Shown: one piece after another, positions 1-10,380 of the stretch
Position numbering within the stretch: the stretch's first letter is position 1
Layout: each line of letters begins with the position of its first letter
From: APNM01 sp040361335
Lineage (GTDB): Bacteria > Pseudomonadota > Gammaproteobacteria > Nevskiales > Salinisphaeraceae
NCBI RefSeq assembly: GCF_040361335.1
Contig: NZ_APNM01000013.1
Coordinates: 43,971 to 107,970 of the forward strand
DNA length: 64,000 bases
Direction of reading: 5' to 3'
Notes under the pieces: generated by a model
The model's input: the letters and a program-made list of their open reading frames with translations, nothing else
Databases searched by the model: none
What the model was told of the DNA's origin: nothing
Made by a program: the position numbers and the translations under genes

Positions 1-154
1 CCTCGATCTCCTTGGGCTGCACCGCCTCGTTGCGCGCGAGCAGCGCCCGGATCAGGGCCGCCGACAGGTTCTCGGCGCGCACGTTGCGGAACATGCCGCC
101 CTTGGAGCGGCCCATCGCGGTCCGTACCGCGTCTACGATCACGACATCCGTCAT
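1..154 (-). CDS. fadA: Acetyl-CoA acyltransferase (3-ketoacyl-CoA thiolase), N-terminal part
   Basis: Only the first 51 codons lie in the window; the gene runs off the left edge. The translation opens MTDVVIVDAVRTAMGRSKGG, the conserved start of FadA-type thiolases, which cleave 3-ketoacyl-CoA with CoA in the last step of fatty-acid beta-oxidation. The catalytic cysteine and histidines lie outside the window. It is downstream of fadB on the same strand, separated by a ~100-bp spacer holding an inverted repeat, which is the usual fadBA operon order. The family call is firm; full length cannot be judged. Confidence 0.9.
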   Translation of the reverse strand, partial: MTDVVIVDAVRTAMGRSKGGMFRNVRAENLSAALIRALLARNEAVQPKEIE

Positions 155-172
155 GGCTTTACTCCGTAAAGC

Positions 173-252
173 AGTTTCGCGTTTCGGGTTCCAGGTTTCG
201 GGAGCGGCTCAGCCGGTCCCTCACTCGAAACCCGAAACTGGAAACCTGAAAC

Positions 253-254
<2 letters not shown>
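173..254. repeat. GTTTC-type inverted repeat between fadB and fadA
   Basis: The left arm (173-202) and right arm (225-254) are imperfect reverse complements. Each is made of near-tandem ~8-nt GTTTCGGG/GTTTCAGG-like units. The right arm begins directly at the fadB stop codon. A related element is at 29345-29416. It could act as a 3'-end hairpin or attenuator in fadBA. No transposase is nearby. Confidence 0.7.
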
Positions 255-2409
<2,155 letters not shown>

Positions 2410-2588
2410 CTCCCGCTTGTTTGGTCCCGCGTACCTGGCCCTACGGATTTCGAGGGGGCCGCCGATAACGCAACGGATCGGGGTTCGAGTGGAAACGACC
2501 GTACTCTAGCGTATTGCCGCGGCGCAAACAACGCGGCAACGTCGTTCCCCGCGGGCTCCGCATGGTCCGAAAGCAAGGAGACATCGGC

Positions 2589-2693
2589 ATGTGTCTGCAG
2601 CGGCAGAGGCGGCGACAGGGAGAAACCGGAGACACCGGGAGAGGCCACCCGCCAGGGGCCGGGGGGGCGGTCGCGACCCGGACGGGCCGCTGA
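2589..2693 (+). CDS. Possible 34-codon upstream ORF of the GGDEF-EAL gene
   Basis: An ATG at 2589 is preceded by AAGGAG with 8-nt spacing. It opens a 34-codon Arg/Gly-rich frame whose TGA ends 2 nt before the ATG at 2696. This geometry fits a leader peptide that couples translation to the signalling protein. The alternative is that GTG 2591, in frame with the large gene and served by the same ribosome-binding site, is the true start of the main protein. No family is recognised. Confidence 0.3.
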   Translation: MCLQRQRRRQGETGDTGRGHPPGAGGAVATRTGR

Positions 2694-2695
2694 CG

Positions 2696-4777
2696 ATGGC
2701 GGCCCATCCCGAGAGCCCCGCGCCGGCCGACGCCGGCGCCCTGACCGTCCTGCTGATCGAGCATCGCGGCGCCGACGCGCGCCTGGTCCGGTCGGCGCTA
2801 GAGAACTACCCCGAGCAACCCTTCCACGTCGTCGTCGAGCGGAGCCTGACCGCCGCCCTCGACCACCTGGCGGCATCGACGCCGGACGCGATCGTCCTGG
2901 ACGCGGACCTGCCCGGCGGCGGCGTCGAGGCCATCGAGGCGATACGGACCGCGGCCCCGGCCCTGCCGTTGATCGTGCTGTCCGCAGAGGGCGACGACCG
3001 AGCCGGCGTACGGGCGATGGACGCCGGGGCCCAGGACTACTTCATCAAGGGCGAACTGAAGCATGCCACCACGCTCGGCCGCGTGATCCTGCAGGCACTG
3101 GCGCGGCAACGCCTGCGCCTGGAGCTGGCCGAGCGGTTGGACAAGATCGAGGACTCGCATATCCGGCTGCGCAACATCGTCGACCTGAACCTGGATGCGA
3201 TCCTGGTGGTCGGTCGCGGCGGCCGGGTCCTGTTCGCCAACCGCCAGGCGGAAGCGTTTCTCGAGGGGTCGGGCGCCGGCACGCTCACGCAATACCTCGC
3301 GCAACCGCGCCACGACGCCGACGGTGCCGTGCTGACCCTGACGGATGCCGGCGAGCGCCCGCGCACAGTGCATCTGCGGATGTATCCGACCGGTTGGGAC
3401 GACGAGGAAGCCTACCTCGTACTGCTGCGGGAGCCGATCGGCACCGAGACCGCCGACGCGCCGCGCCCCGCGGTGCGGCCGGACCTGGACGCCGTCACCG
3501 GCGTGTTCAACCGGGCGGCCTTCTGTCGTCAGGGCCACGGCATCCTCCGCAGCGTCGGCCGCAAACACACGTCCGCGGCCATGATCTGCCTCAATCTGGA
3601 ACGCTTCCGCCGCGTGAACCAGGCCCTGGGCTATGGCGCCGGCGACGCCCTGCTGCGGCGGGTAGCCGAACGCCTGCGCCGGGAGTTGCGCGCCGGCGAC
3701 CTCATCGGCTGCTTCGGCCGCGACGAGTTCCTGATCCTGCTCACCTCGCTGCGGCGCCCGCAGGATGCCGCGTTCGTGGCCGACAAGCTGCTGGAGGTCG
3801 TGGCCCTGCCCATCGAACACCGGCACGGCGAGCTGCGGATCAAGGCCCGCGCGGGTGTCAGCCTGTTCCCCCGCGACGGCCGCGACATCTCCGACCTGAT
3901 CGGCAATGCCCAGATCGCCGCCGAGCGGGCCAAGCATCGGCAGCCGGAACGGATCGCGTTCTATACCTCGGACCTGGCCTCGCAGAACGCCCGCCGGTTC
4001 CGCCTGGAGCAGGATCTGCAGAAGGCCCTGGGCAAGGACCAGTTCTCCCTGGTCTACCAGCCGATCGTGGATGTCCGCAGCGACCGGCCGATCGCCGCGG
4101 AAGCCCTGCTGCGCTGGCGGCCGGAACCCGGCAACGTGGTCACCGCCGGGGAATTCGTGCCGATCCTGGAGGAGATCGGGCTCATCGACGAGGTCGGCGA
4201 ATGGGTGATCCGCAACGCCTGCGTCGATGCCCGCATCCTGCAGGAAGCCGGCCACCCCCTGCCGGTATCGGTGAACCTGTCGCCGCTGCAATTCGCGAGC
4301 GAGAGCCTTCCCGACCGCATCCGCGACGCGCTCGCCGACAGCGGGCTGCCGCCGCAGCACCTGTGGCTCGAAGTGACCGAATCGGCCCTGATGCAACCGC
4401 TCCAGATGAGCATCGAGACGCTGGACAACCTGCGCAAGATGGGCATCTCGGTATGCATCGACGACTTCGGCACCGGGTTCTCCTCGCTGTCGTACCTGAA
4501 GCGCTTCCCGATCGACACGCTCAAGATCGATCAAAGCTTCGTGCACGATCTGGTCAGCGGCCCCAAGGACGCGGCCATCACCCGCAACACGATCCAGCTC
4601 GCCCACGCCCTGGGCCTGAACGTGGTGGCGGAAGGCGTGGAAACGCCGGGGCAGCTCGAACGGCTCCGGGAGTACCACTGCGACTTCTACCAGGGATACC
4701 TGTTCAGCACCCCGTTGCCCGCACGCGAGCTGCGGGAACTGGTCGGCCGCCGCAAGCGGGCACAAAAGGCGCTTTGA
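2696..4777 (+). CDS. Receiver-PAS-like-GGDEF-EAL cyclic-di-GMP signalling protein
   Basis: A cytosolic protein of 693 residues if started at ATG 2696; a start at GTG 2591 would add 35 residues. Domains in order: a receiver-like domain (about 15-125, acceptor candidate Asp69 in VLDADLP), a PAS-like segment (about 155-250), GGDEF (about 265-420) and EAL (about 435-685). The cyclase motif is GRDEF (341-345), with the second Gly replaced by Arg, so cyclase activity is doubtful. EAL motifs are intact: EALLRW (469), DDFGTG (589), KID (610) and AEGVET. I infer a c-di-GMP phosphodiesterase regulated by phosphorylation or by GTP binding to the GGDEF domain. Its stop overlaps the -35 box of the next gene. 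Confidence 0.85.
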   Translation: MAAHPESPAPADAGALTVLLIEHRGADARLVRSALENYPEQPFHVVVERSLTAALDHLAASTPDAIVLDADLPGGGVEAIEAIRTAAPALPLIVLSAEGDDRAGVRAMDAGAQDYFIKGELKHATTLGRVILQALARQRLRLELAERLDKIEDSHIRLRNIVDLNLDAILVVGRGGRVLFANRQAEAFLEGSGAGTLTQYLAQPRHDADGAVLTLTDAGERPRTVHLRMYPTGWDDEEAYLVLLREPIGTETADAPRPAVRPDLDAVTGVFNRAAFCRQGHGILRSVGRKHTSAAMICLNLERFRRVNQALGYGAGDALLRRVAERLRRELRAGDLIGCFGRDEFLILLTSLRRPQDAAFVADKLLEVVALPIEHRHGELRIKARAGVSLFPRDGRDISDLIGNAQIAAERAKHRQPERIAFYTSDLASQNARRFRLEQDLQKALGKDQFSLVYQPIVDVRSDRPIAAEALLRWRPEPGNVVTAGEFVPILEEIGLIDEVGEWVIRNACVDARILQEAGHPLPVSVNLSPLQFASESLPDRIRDALADSGLPPQHLWLEVTESALMQPLQMSIETLDNLRKMGISVCIDDFGTGFSSLSYLKRFPIDTLKIDQSFVHDLVSGPKDAAITRNTIQLAHALGLNVVAEGVETPGQLERLREYHCDFYQGYLFSTPLPARELRELVGRRKRAQKAL

Positions 4778-4811
4778 CAGCCCCCGGGGGCCCGCCTACA
4801 CTGCCGGCAAC
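4774..4811 (+). promoter_or_regulatory. Phasin promoter with PhaR-like palindrome
   Basis: TTGACA (4774-4779), a 17-nt spacer and TACACT (4797-4802) form a near-consensus sigma-70 promoter; the -35 box overlaps the preceding stop codon. CTGC-CG-GCAAC (4801-4811) begins inside the -10 box. The same -10/CTGC..GCAAC arrangement occurs in the two small-RNA promoters next to phaR, so I infer that PhaR represses here. Confidence 0.65.
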
Positions 4812-4841
4812 GAGCTACCCCACCCTGCCGGGAGGCATGTC

Positions 4842-5522
4842 ATGGCCAAGAAGCAGAACCGGATCGCGGAATTGCGCAAGGAAGTGGACCAGCTCCGCAA
4901 GAGCTACACTGGCGCCATGAGCTCCGCCAACAAGGCGGTTTACAAGGGCATCGAGCGGCTGGCCGAGCACGAGCTCGCGGCCATCAAGAAGCATTACGAG
5001 GAAGCCCTCAAGAACCTGAAGAAGCTCCGCAAGGGCGGGGATCCGCGCGATATCGCCACGGCGCAGCTCAAGCTGCTGCAGGACACCATCGACCGGATCA
5101 TGCAGAACGCCCGCGAAAGCATGAGCATCCTGGACGATACCCGGAAGCAGATTTCCACGGACATCCGCAAGGAACTGCAGAAGGCGGAGAAGAAGACGGG
5201 CACCTCGACCGGTGCCGGCAAGACGGCGAAGTCGTCCTCGGCCAAGTCCACCGCCAAGTCCGGCAGCGGCGGCACCCGCAAGAAGACCACGGCCCGCAAA
5301 ACGACGACCAAGAGCGGCTCGAGCGCCGGCCGGGCCAAGAAATCGACCACGTCCGGCGGAACCGCCAAGAAGGCTTCGACGGCCAAGTCGAAGAGCGCGT
5401 CGACCGGCCGCAAGACCACCGCGCGCAAGAGCACGTCGACACGCCGCAAGTCGACGACCGCCAAGACCGCCGCGGGCACGAGCGGCGGTACCTCCGGCGG
5501 AAGCGGCGGCACCACGACCTGA
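4842..5522 (+). CDS. Phasin-like protein with lysine-rich histone H1-like C-terminal tail
   Basis: A 226-residue protein. Residues 1-125 are amphipathic helix typical of phasin-family proteins that coat PHA granules. Residues from about 125 are a low-complexity Ala/Lys/Ser/Thr tail with many KSTAKS and RKTTAR repeats, as in histone H1 and AlgP-type tails. The combination suggests a protein that binds both granules and DNA, for example to partition PHA granules with the nucleoid; that role is inference. The start is supported by GGGAGG six bases upstream. It has its own promoter and a strong terminator, so it is probably monocistronic. A purely DNA-binding AlgP-like role is the alternative. 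Confidence 0.7.
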   Translation: MAKKQNRIAELRKEVDQLRKSYTGAMSSANKAVYKGIERLAEHELAAIKKHYEEALKNLKKLRKGGDPRDIATAQLKLLQDTIDRIMQNARESMSILDDTRKQISTDIRKELQKAEKKTGTSTGAGKTAKSSSAKSTAKSGSGGTRKKTTARKTTTKSGSSAGRAKKSTTSGGTAKKASTAKSKSASTGRKTTARKSTSTRRKSTTAKTAAGTSGGTSGGSGGTTT

Positions 5523-5544
5523 GCCGCTCCCGACTCCGATCCCG

Positions 5545-5568
5545 GGCCGCCCGACGGGCGGCCTTTTT
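5545..5568 (+). terminator. Rho-independent terminator after the phasin gene
   Basis: An 8-bp perfect stem (GGCCGCCC / GGGCGGCC, loop GAC) is followed by T5, 22 bp after the phasin stop codon. Confidence 0.9.
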
Positions 5569-5597
5569 GATCCATGATCCCGCCCCGCGAATAACCA

Positions 5598-6533
5598 GTG
5601 CTCGACCTCGACTACGGCACCGCCCTGCTCCGGCTACTGGGCGAACCGACCCGGCTCCGCATGCTCCTGCTGCTGGAGGCCGAGGCGCTTACCGTGGCCG
5701 AGCTGACCGCGATCACCGGCCTGGCACAGAGCCGCATCTCCTCGCATCTCGGGCGGCTGAGGCAGGCCGGCCTGGTCAACGACGAACGCGTCGGCAGCGC
5801 CACCTTCTATCGCGCCGACCCGGCCCGTTTCCCGCCGCACACCCGGCAGCTATGGGGCACGCTGCTCGACAATCTTGACGACGCCCAGGTCGCGCGCGAC
5901 GCCGAGCGTGCCGCCGAGATCGTGCGTCAACGCGGCGCCCGGCGTTCCTGGGTGGAGTCGGTGGCCGGCCGCATGGAGCGGCAATACTCGCCGGGCCGGA
6001 CCTGGGAAGCCACGGCCCGCACCCTGTTCGGGTTGCTCAAGCTGGGCGACGTGCTCGATCTGGCCTCCGGCGACGGCGTGCTCGCCGAGCTGCTGGCCGG
6101 CCGCGCCCGGTCGGTCGCCTGCCTGGACATCAATCCGACGGTGATCGGCGCCGGCCGCCAGCGCCTGGCGGACCGCGAGAACGTGCACTTCCATCTGGGC
6201 GACATGCACGCCCTGCCCTACGCCGGCGGTTCGTTCGACCAAGTCTTCATCATGCACGCCCTGAGCTACACCGGCCACGCCGACAAGGTGATCGCGGAAG
6301 CCGCGCGCGTGCTGCGCCCCGGCGGCGCCCTGGCACTGGCGACCCTGCGCCGGCACCGGCACCGGGCGACCGTGAACGCCTTCGACCACGTCAACCTGGG
6401 CTTCGAGCCGGACCAGCTACGGACATGGTCGGAGGCGGCGGGCCTGGACGTGGATATCTGCGAGATCGTCTGCAAGGAGAATCGACCGCCCTATTTCGAG
6501 GTGGTCAGCGTGATCGCGGACAAGCCGGCATGA
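5598..6533 (+). CDS. ArsR-family HTH fused to a SAM-dependent methyltransferase
   Basis: A 311-residue fusion. Residues 5-85 form an ArsR-type winged helix (LGEPTRLRMLLLL, then SRISSHLGRLRQAGLV as recognition helix). No metal-binding cysteine motif is seen in it. Residues about 130-311 are a class I methyltransferase with a glycine-rich SAM loop (LDLASGDGVLAELLAG) and a post-I acidic residue (CLDINP). Such fusions are known transcription factors thought to sense SAM, SAH or a methyl acceptor; the ligand here is unknown. It starts at GTG with no obvious Shine-Dalgarno sequence. It overlaps the next gene by 4 nt (ATGA), so the two are translationally coupled. Confidence 0.85.
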   Translation: MLDLDYGTALLRLLGEPTRLRMLLLLEAEALTVAELTAITGLAQSRISSHLGRLRQAGLVNDERVGSATFYRADPARFPPHTRQLWGTLLDNLDDAQVARDAERAAEIVRQRGARRSWVESVAGRMERQYSPGRTWEATARTLFGLLKLGDVLDLASGDGVLAELLAGRARSVACLDINPTVIGAGRQRLADRENVHFHLGDMHALPYAGGSFDQVFIMHALSYTGHADKVIAEAARVLRPGGALALATLRRHRHRATVNAFDHVNLGFEPDQLRTWSEAAGLDVDICEIVCKENRPPYFEVVSVIADKPA

Positions 6534-7243
6534 AGCTGATCCGGCGCAACGCCAAGTACATCGCGGCGCTCGTCTGGCTCGGCCTGCTCGCGGCACTGTT
6601 CGCCTGGGCCCGTTTCGAGGGCCTGGATTCCATCGAGATCCTGGCGCTGATCTATCACACCATCGCCCAGCATCCCCTGGCGCCGCTGGTCTACATCGTG
6701 ATCTACGGCCTGCGCCCCCTGACATTCTTCCCGGCGATGCTGCTGACCATCTCAGCGGGCGGCCTGTTCGGCTTCGGCATGGGCGTGGCCTGCACCATCG
6801 CGGGCGAGAACCTGTCGGCGGCCACCGCCTACTGGATCGCCCGGTTCTTCGGCACCCCCGATCAGGAGGACGAGGACCCGTCGCGCCAGATCGCGGCCTC
6901 CCGGCGCATGCTCCAGGAGCAGGCCTTTCCGACGGTGGTGGTACTGCGGGCGGCCTATCTGCCCTTCGACGTGGTGAACTACGCCTGCGGCCTGCTACGG
7001 GTGCCCTGGTGGCCGTACTTCTTCGGCACCTTCATCGGTATCCTGCCGCCGATGATCACCTTCGTCAGCTTCGGCGCCACGGTGGACTTCGAATCCTTCC
7101 TGGCCAATACCGAGACCTTCGACGCCGCCAGCCTGATCAACCAGGACCAGCTCGTGATCTCCGCCGGCCTGCTGGCCCTGAGCGCGGTGATCGCCTGGTA
7201 CGCCCACCGGCGGCACCGGCGGGTTGCCGGAAGAATGAATTGA
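6530..7243 (+). CDS. VTT/DedA-superfamily (TVP38/TMEM64) inner membrane protein
   Basis: A 237-residue membrane protein with an N-terminal membrane helix (10-27) and further hydrophobic segments near 45-60, 65-95, 150-185 and 205-225. The VTT-domain signature is visible: RPLTFFPAMLLTISAGGLFG, followed by a GENLSAATAYWIAR re-entrant region and a basic/acidic cytoplasmic loop. Family members are proposed lipid scramblases or flippases and affect membrane homeostasis. ATG 6530 overlaps the methyltransferase-regulator stop, so the pair is one operon. The TGA stop is formed by the edge of the downstream ACAGAG repeat. Confidence 0.85.
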   Translation: MKLIRRNAKYIAALVWLGLLAALFAWARFEGLDSIEILALIYHTIAQHPLAPLVYIVIYGLRPLTFFPAMLLTISAGGLFGFGMGVACTIAGENLSAATAYWIARFFGTPDQEDEDPSRQIAASRRMLQEQAFPTVVVLRAAYLPFDVVNYACGLLRVPWWPYFFGTFIGILPPMITFVSFGATVDFESFLANTETFDAASLINQDQLVISAGLLALSAVIAWYAHRRHRRVAGRMN

Positions 7244-7420
7244 CTAACAACCAACCACAGAGACACAGAGGACACAGCGTCAAAAACAATTGACGAGAGC
7301 TAAACCTGATCGAGGGTGCGAAAAATTCGAGAACAAGAGGTAACGGCGCCTCGCCCCTCCGGATCTTTCTTCATATTCGGTAATTATTCTCTGTGTCCTC
7401 TGTGCCTCTGTGGTTAGTCA
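7241..7420. repeat. ACAGAG-type inverted repeat element 1
   Basis: The left arm (7241-7277) carries ACCACAGAG, ACACAGAG and GACACAG units; the right arm (7391-7420) is its reverse complement, ending CTCTGTGGTTAGTCA. The 110-bp interior is AT-richer and unrelated to other copies. The left edge provides the stop codon of the VTT gene. One of seven copies in this window. It fills the 7244-7435 spacer, where I see no gene. Confidence 0.85.
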
Positions 7421-7435
7421 TAAACAGACAATCAA

Positions 7436-8032
7436 TCAAAGGGGACGGCGGCCGGTGAAGGCCTGGGACAGGGTGCCGGCGTCGACGTATTCGAGCTCGC
7501 CGCCCACCGGCACGCCGTGGGCGATGCGGGAGACGGCCACGCCGCGGTCGCGGGCCAGGTCGCCGACGTATTGGCCGGTGGCCTCGCCCTCGACGGTCGC
7601 GCTGGTCGCCAGGATGAGTTCACCGATCTCGCCGGCATCCAGCCGGTCGCGCAGGATATCCAGGCCGAGTTCCTCGGGACCGATACCGTCGATGGGCGAG
7701 AGATGCCCCATGAGCACAAAATAGCCGCCGCGGAAATCGGTGTGCTGCTCGATGGCCATCACGTCCGCCGGGCTCTCGACCACGCAGACGGTCCGGCCGT
7801 CGCGCCGCTCGGAACGGCAGATCTCGCACAGTTCCGTTTCCGCGAACATCCGGCATTGCCGGCAATGGCCGATGCGCTCCAAGGCCGTCGTGATCGAATC
7901 GGCCAGGTGACGGCCGCCCTCGCGCTCGCGCAGCAACAGGTGGAAGGCCATGCGCTGGGCACTCTTGGCGCCCACGCCCGGCAGACAGCGCAGGGCGTCG
8001 ATCAGGCGGTTGAGCGACGGGGCGAACGCCAT
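7436..8032 (-). CDS. recR: Recombination mediator RecR
   Basis: A 198-residue protein that, with RecF/RecO, loads RecA onto SSB-coated gaps. It has an N-terminal helix-hairpin-helix (LPGVGAKSAQRMAF, 17-30), a C4 zinc site (Cys57, 60, 69, 72) and a Toprim domain (VCVVESPADVMAIE onward, acidic Glu). Length matches E. coli RecR (201). It starts 8 nt after ebfC in the standard dnaX-ebfC-recR cluster. Confidence 0.95.
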   Translation of the reverse strand: MAFAPSLNRLIDALRCLPGVGAKSAQRMAFHLLLREREGGRHLADSITTALERIGHCRQCRMFAETELCEICRSERRDGRTVCVVESPADVMAIEQHTDFRGGYFVLMGHLSPIDGIGPEELGLDILRDRLDAGEIGELILATSATVEGEATGQYVGDLARDRGVAVSRIAHGVPVGGELEYVDAGTLSQAFTGRRPL

Positions 8033-8040
8033 CGCGCCGC

Positions 8041-8358
8041 TCAGAGGCCCATGCCCGGCGGCAGGTTCATGCCGCCGGTGATCTCGGACATCTTCTCCTG
8101 GGTGGTGCGGTTGACCCGTTGGACGGCATCGTTGATCGCCGCGGCCACCAGGTCCTCCAGCATCTCGCGGTCCTCCTCCAGCACGCTGTCGTCGATCTGG
8201 ACGCCGCGCACCTCGTGCTTGCCGTTCATGGTCACCTTGACCAGGCCGGCGCCGGCCTCGCCGGTGATCTCCATGTTGGCCAGCTCTTCCTGGGCCGCCT
8301 GGACCTTGCCCTGCATGGCCTGGGCCTGCTGCATCAGCTTGCCGATGGAACCTTTCAT
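8041..8358 (-). CDS. ebfC: Nucleoid-associated protein, YbaB/EbfC family
   Basis: A 105-residue small dimeric DNA-binding protein. The signature MKGSIGKLMQQAQAMQGKVQ and the conserved VKVTMNGKHEVRGVQID core are present; the C-terminus ends in GGMNLPPGMGL as in YbaB. It sits between dnaX and recR, the usual arrangement. The start was chosen at ATG 8358; the open frame continues upstream only as read-through inside dnaX. Confidence 0.95.
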   Translation of the reverse strand: MKGSIGKLMQQAQAMQGKVQAAQEELANMEITGEAGAGLVKVTMNGKHEVRGVQIDDSVLEEDREMLEDLVAAAINDAVQRVNRTTQEKMSEITGGMNLPPGMGL

Positions 8359-8428
8359 CGCTGCATACTCCGTGGTTGATGCGCCGGACGCGTCGCCGGC
8401 GCGCTGAGCCGTGCCCGGCACGGGGACG

Positions 8429-10123
8429 TCACTCGCGCCGGTCGTCTGCGGGCTCGATCGTGTCCTCCCGGACCTGGGCCCCGAGACGCTCCCGCAGGGC
8501 GCGGACGTTGGGATCGCTCTCGATGGCGTCGCGCGCCGCCCGGCGGCGGGCGTCGGCCTCGGCCTCGGCGCGCCTGGCCGGCGAATCGCCCGGGCTTTCG
8601 CCGTTGCCGAGCCGAATCTCGATGCGCGGCTGGCCGCCGAGCTCCGCGACCAGCGCCGACTGGACCTGCTTGCGGGCGTTGTCCGTGAGCAGATGCTCCA
8701 GCGAGGACGGCAACTCCAGCGTGACCCGGTCGGCCTCCAGCGCCAGGCAGACGCAGTTGCGGGCCAGTTGCGCCGCCATCGCCTTGAGCGGCAACCGGGC
8801 CACCAGGGCGTGCCAGTCGTCGTCGCCCGCCGGCTCCGCCGCGGCATGTGCCGGTGCCGGCCTGTCCCGTTCGGAGGGTTCGAATCCCTCCCTCTCCGGC
8901 GTCGCCGCCGGCGCCGGATCGGGCGGCGGACCATGGGCGGCCGCGGACCCGGAAGACGCGGTGGATGCCGGCCGGCCCTCGGCCGCCGCCGTCCCGGACC
9001 GATGGGACGCCTCCCCGGCGGGCGGCGCGCCGCCGCGCCCGGCCGGCCGGAACGCCAGCATCCGCAGGCAGGTCATCTCGACGCCGCTCTTGGGGTCGGG
9101 CGCCCAATCCAGGTCCCGGCGCCCGGCGACGGCGATATCGTAGTAGAGCTGCACGTCCTCCGGCGCGGCCCGCTCGGCCAGCGGCCGCAGGGACTCGGCA
9201 TCCTCGGGGGCGGCGCCGGGCACGACCTGCAGGAGCGCGATGCGGTGCCAGGCGCCGGCCAGGGCATCCAGGACCTCGGCATAATCGGGGGCCTGTTCGT
9301 CGAGACGGCCGAGCGCCGCCATCAAGGCCTCGCCGTCGCCGTCCACGATCGCCGACACGACCTCCCGCAACGCCGCCTCGCCGACGGTGCCGAGCATGTC
9401 CAGCACCTCGCCGGCACGCAGTACACCGCCGCCGAAGGCCAGTGCCTGATCGAGCAGCGACAAGGCGTCGCGCATGCTGCCGTCCGCGGCCCGCGCCACG
9501 GCCTGTACCGCCGCCGGCTCCGCCTCGATGCCCTCGGCTTCGAGCACGCGCTGCAACTGCCCCTCGATCTCGGACGGCGGCAGGCGCTTCAGCGGGAACT
9601 GCATGCAGCGCGAGAGGATGGTGACCGGGATCTTCTGCGGGTCCGTGGTCGCCAACAGGAACTGCACGTGCGGCGGCGGCTCCTCCAGCGTCTTCAGCAG
9701 GGCGTTGAAGGCGTGCTTGGACAGCATGTGCACCTCGTCGATGAGGTACACCTTGTAGCGGCCGCGCGTGGGGGCGTACTGGACGTTGTCCAGCAGCTCG
9801 CGGGTGTCGTCCACGCCGGTGCGGGACGCCGCGTCCACCTCGATCAGATCGACGAACCGGCCGGCGTCGATCTCCGCGCAGGCGTCGCAGGGGGCGTCGC
9901 CGACGCAGGGGGTGGCGCTCATGCCCCGCTCGCAATTCAGGCACTTGGCGATGATCCGGCCGAGAGTGGTCTTGCCCACGCCCCGCGTGCCCGAGAAAAG
10001 CAGCGCATGGTGCAGGGTCTGCCGCTCCAGGGCATGGCTCAGGGCGCGCACCACGTGCTGCTGCCCGACCAGTTCCTCGAACCGGCGCGGACGCCACTTG
10101 CGGGCCAGGGCCTGATAGCTCAT
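8429..10123 (-). CDS. dnaX: DNA polymerase III subunit gamma/tau
   Basis: A 564-residue clamp-loader subunit. The AAA+ domain carries Walker A GTRGVGKT (45-52), a four-cysteine zinc module (about 61-85), Walker B/DEAx box LIDEVHML and sensor 1 (LLATTDPQKIP). A low-complexity Pro/Ala linker lies near 360-420, followed by the tau C-terminal DnaE-binding domain. I see no A-rich slippery heptamer after the linker, so a short gamma form made by E. coli-type frameshifting is unlikely. It is first in the dnaX-ebfC-recR operon. Confidence 0.95.
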   Translation of the reverse strand: MSYQALARKWRPRRFEELVGQQHVVRALSHALERQTLHHALLFSGTRGVGKTTLGRIIAKCLNCERGMSATPCVGDAPCDACAEIDAGRFVDLIEVDAASRTGVDDTRELLDNVQYAPTRGRYKVYLIDEVHMLSKHAFNALLKTLEEPPPHVQFLLATTDPQKIPVTILSRCMQFPLKRLPPSEIEGQLQRVLEAEGIEAEPAAVQAVARAADGSMRDALSLLDQALAFGGGVLRAGEVLDMLGTVGEAALREVVSAIVDGDGEALMAALGRLDEQAPDYAEVLDALAGAWHRIALLQVVPGAAPEDAESLRPLAERAAPEDVQLYYDIAVAGRRDLDWAPDPKSGVEMTCLRMLAFRPAGRGGAPPAGEASHRSGTAAAEGRPASTASSGSAAAHGPPPDPAPAATPEREGFEPSERDRPAPAHAAAEPAGDDDWHALVARLPLKAMAAQLARNCVCLALEADRVTLELPSSLEHLLTDNARKQVQSALVAELGGQPRIEIRLGNGESPGDSPARRAEAEADARRRAARDAIESDPNVRALRERLGAQVREDTIEPADDRRE

Positions 10124-10170
10124 TGCGGGTGGCCGACGATTGGTTTGATGGCAACGACCATAGCGGTCGT

Positions 10171-10245
10171 AAGGTTACAGGTTACAAGGGACAGGTTACA
10201 GACGAGCCCGCGCATTCTTCCCTGTAACCTGTCCCCTGCAACCTG
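10171..10245. repeat. GGTTACA-type inverted repeat
   Basis: The left arm (10171-10201) has repeated GGTTACAG/GGTTACAA/GGACAGGT units; the right arm (10221-10245) is its reverse complement (CCTGTAACCTGTCCCCTGCA). It lies between the 4.5S RNA gene and dnaX. Only one copy of this sequence family was seen, but its design matches the other repeats in the window. Confidence 0.75.
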
Positions 10246-10254
10246 GATAAAGGT

Positions 10255-10366
10255 GGCGGCCCGCGCCAGCCGCACCCCGGCGCCCGAATCGGCCGCTACC
10301 GCTGCTCCCTTCCGGGCCTGACGGGGTTCACGGCGTATCGTCGCGGGGGGACCGACGCGGGCCACC
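10255..10366 (-). ncRNA. ffs: Signal recognition particle 4.5S RNA
   Basis: On the minus strand the diagnostic SRP domain IV sequence GUCAGGCCCGGAAGGGAGCA is present, followed by GCGGUAGCGG. The 5' end (GGCCCGCG) pairs with the 3' end (CGCGGGCC) to close a ~110-nt rod, as in the small bacterial SRP RNA. It partners Ffh for co-translational targeting. The ends are estimated from the closing stem. Confidence 0.92.
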
Positions 10367-10380
10367 ATTGCCTGGTGGTC

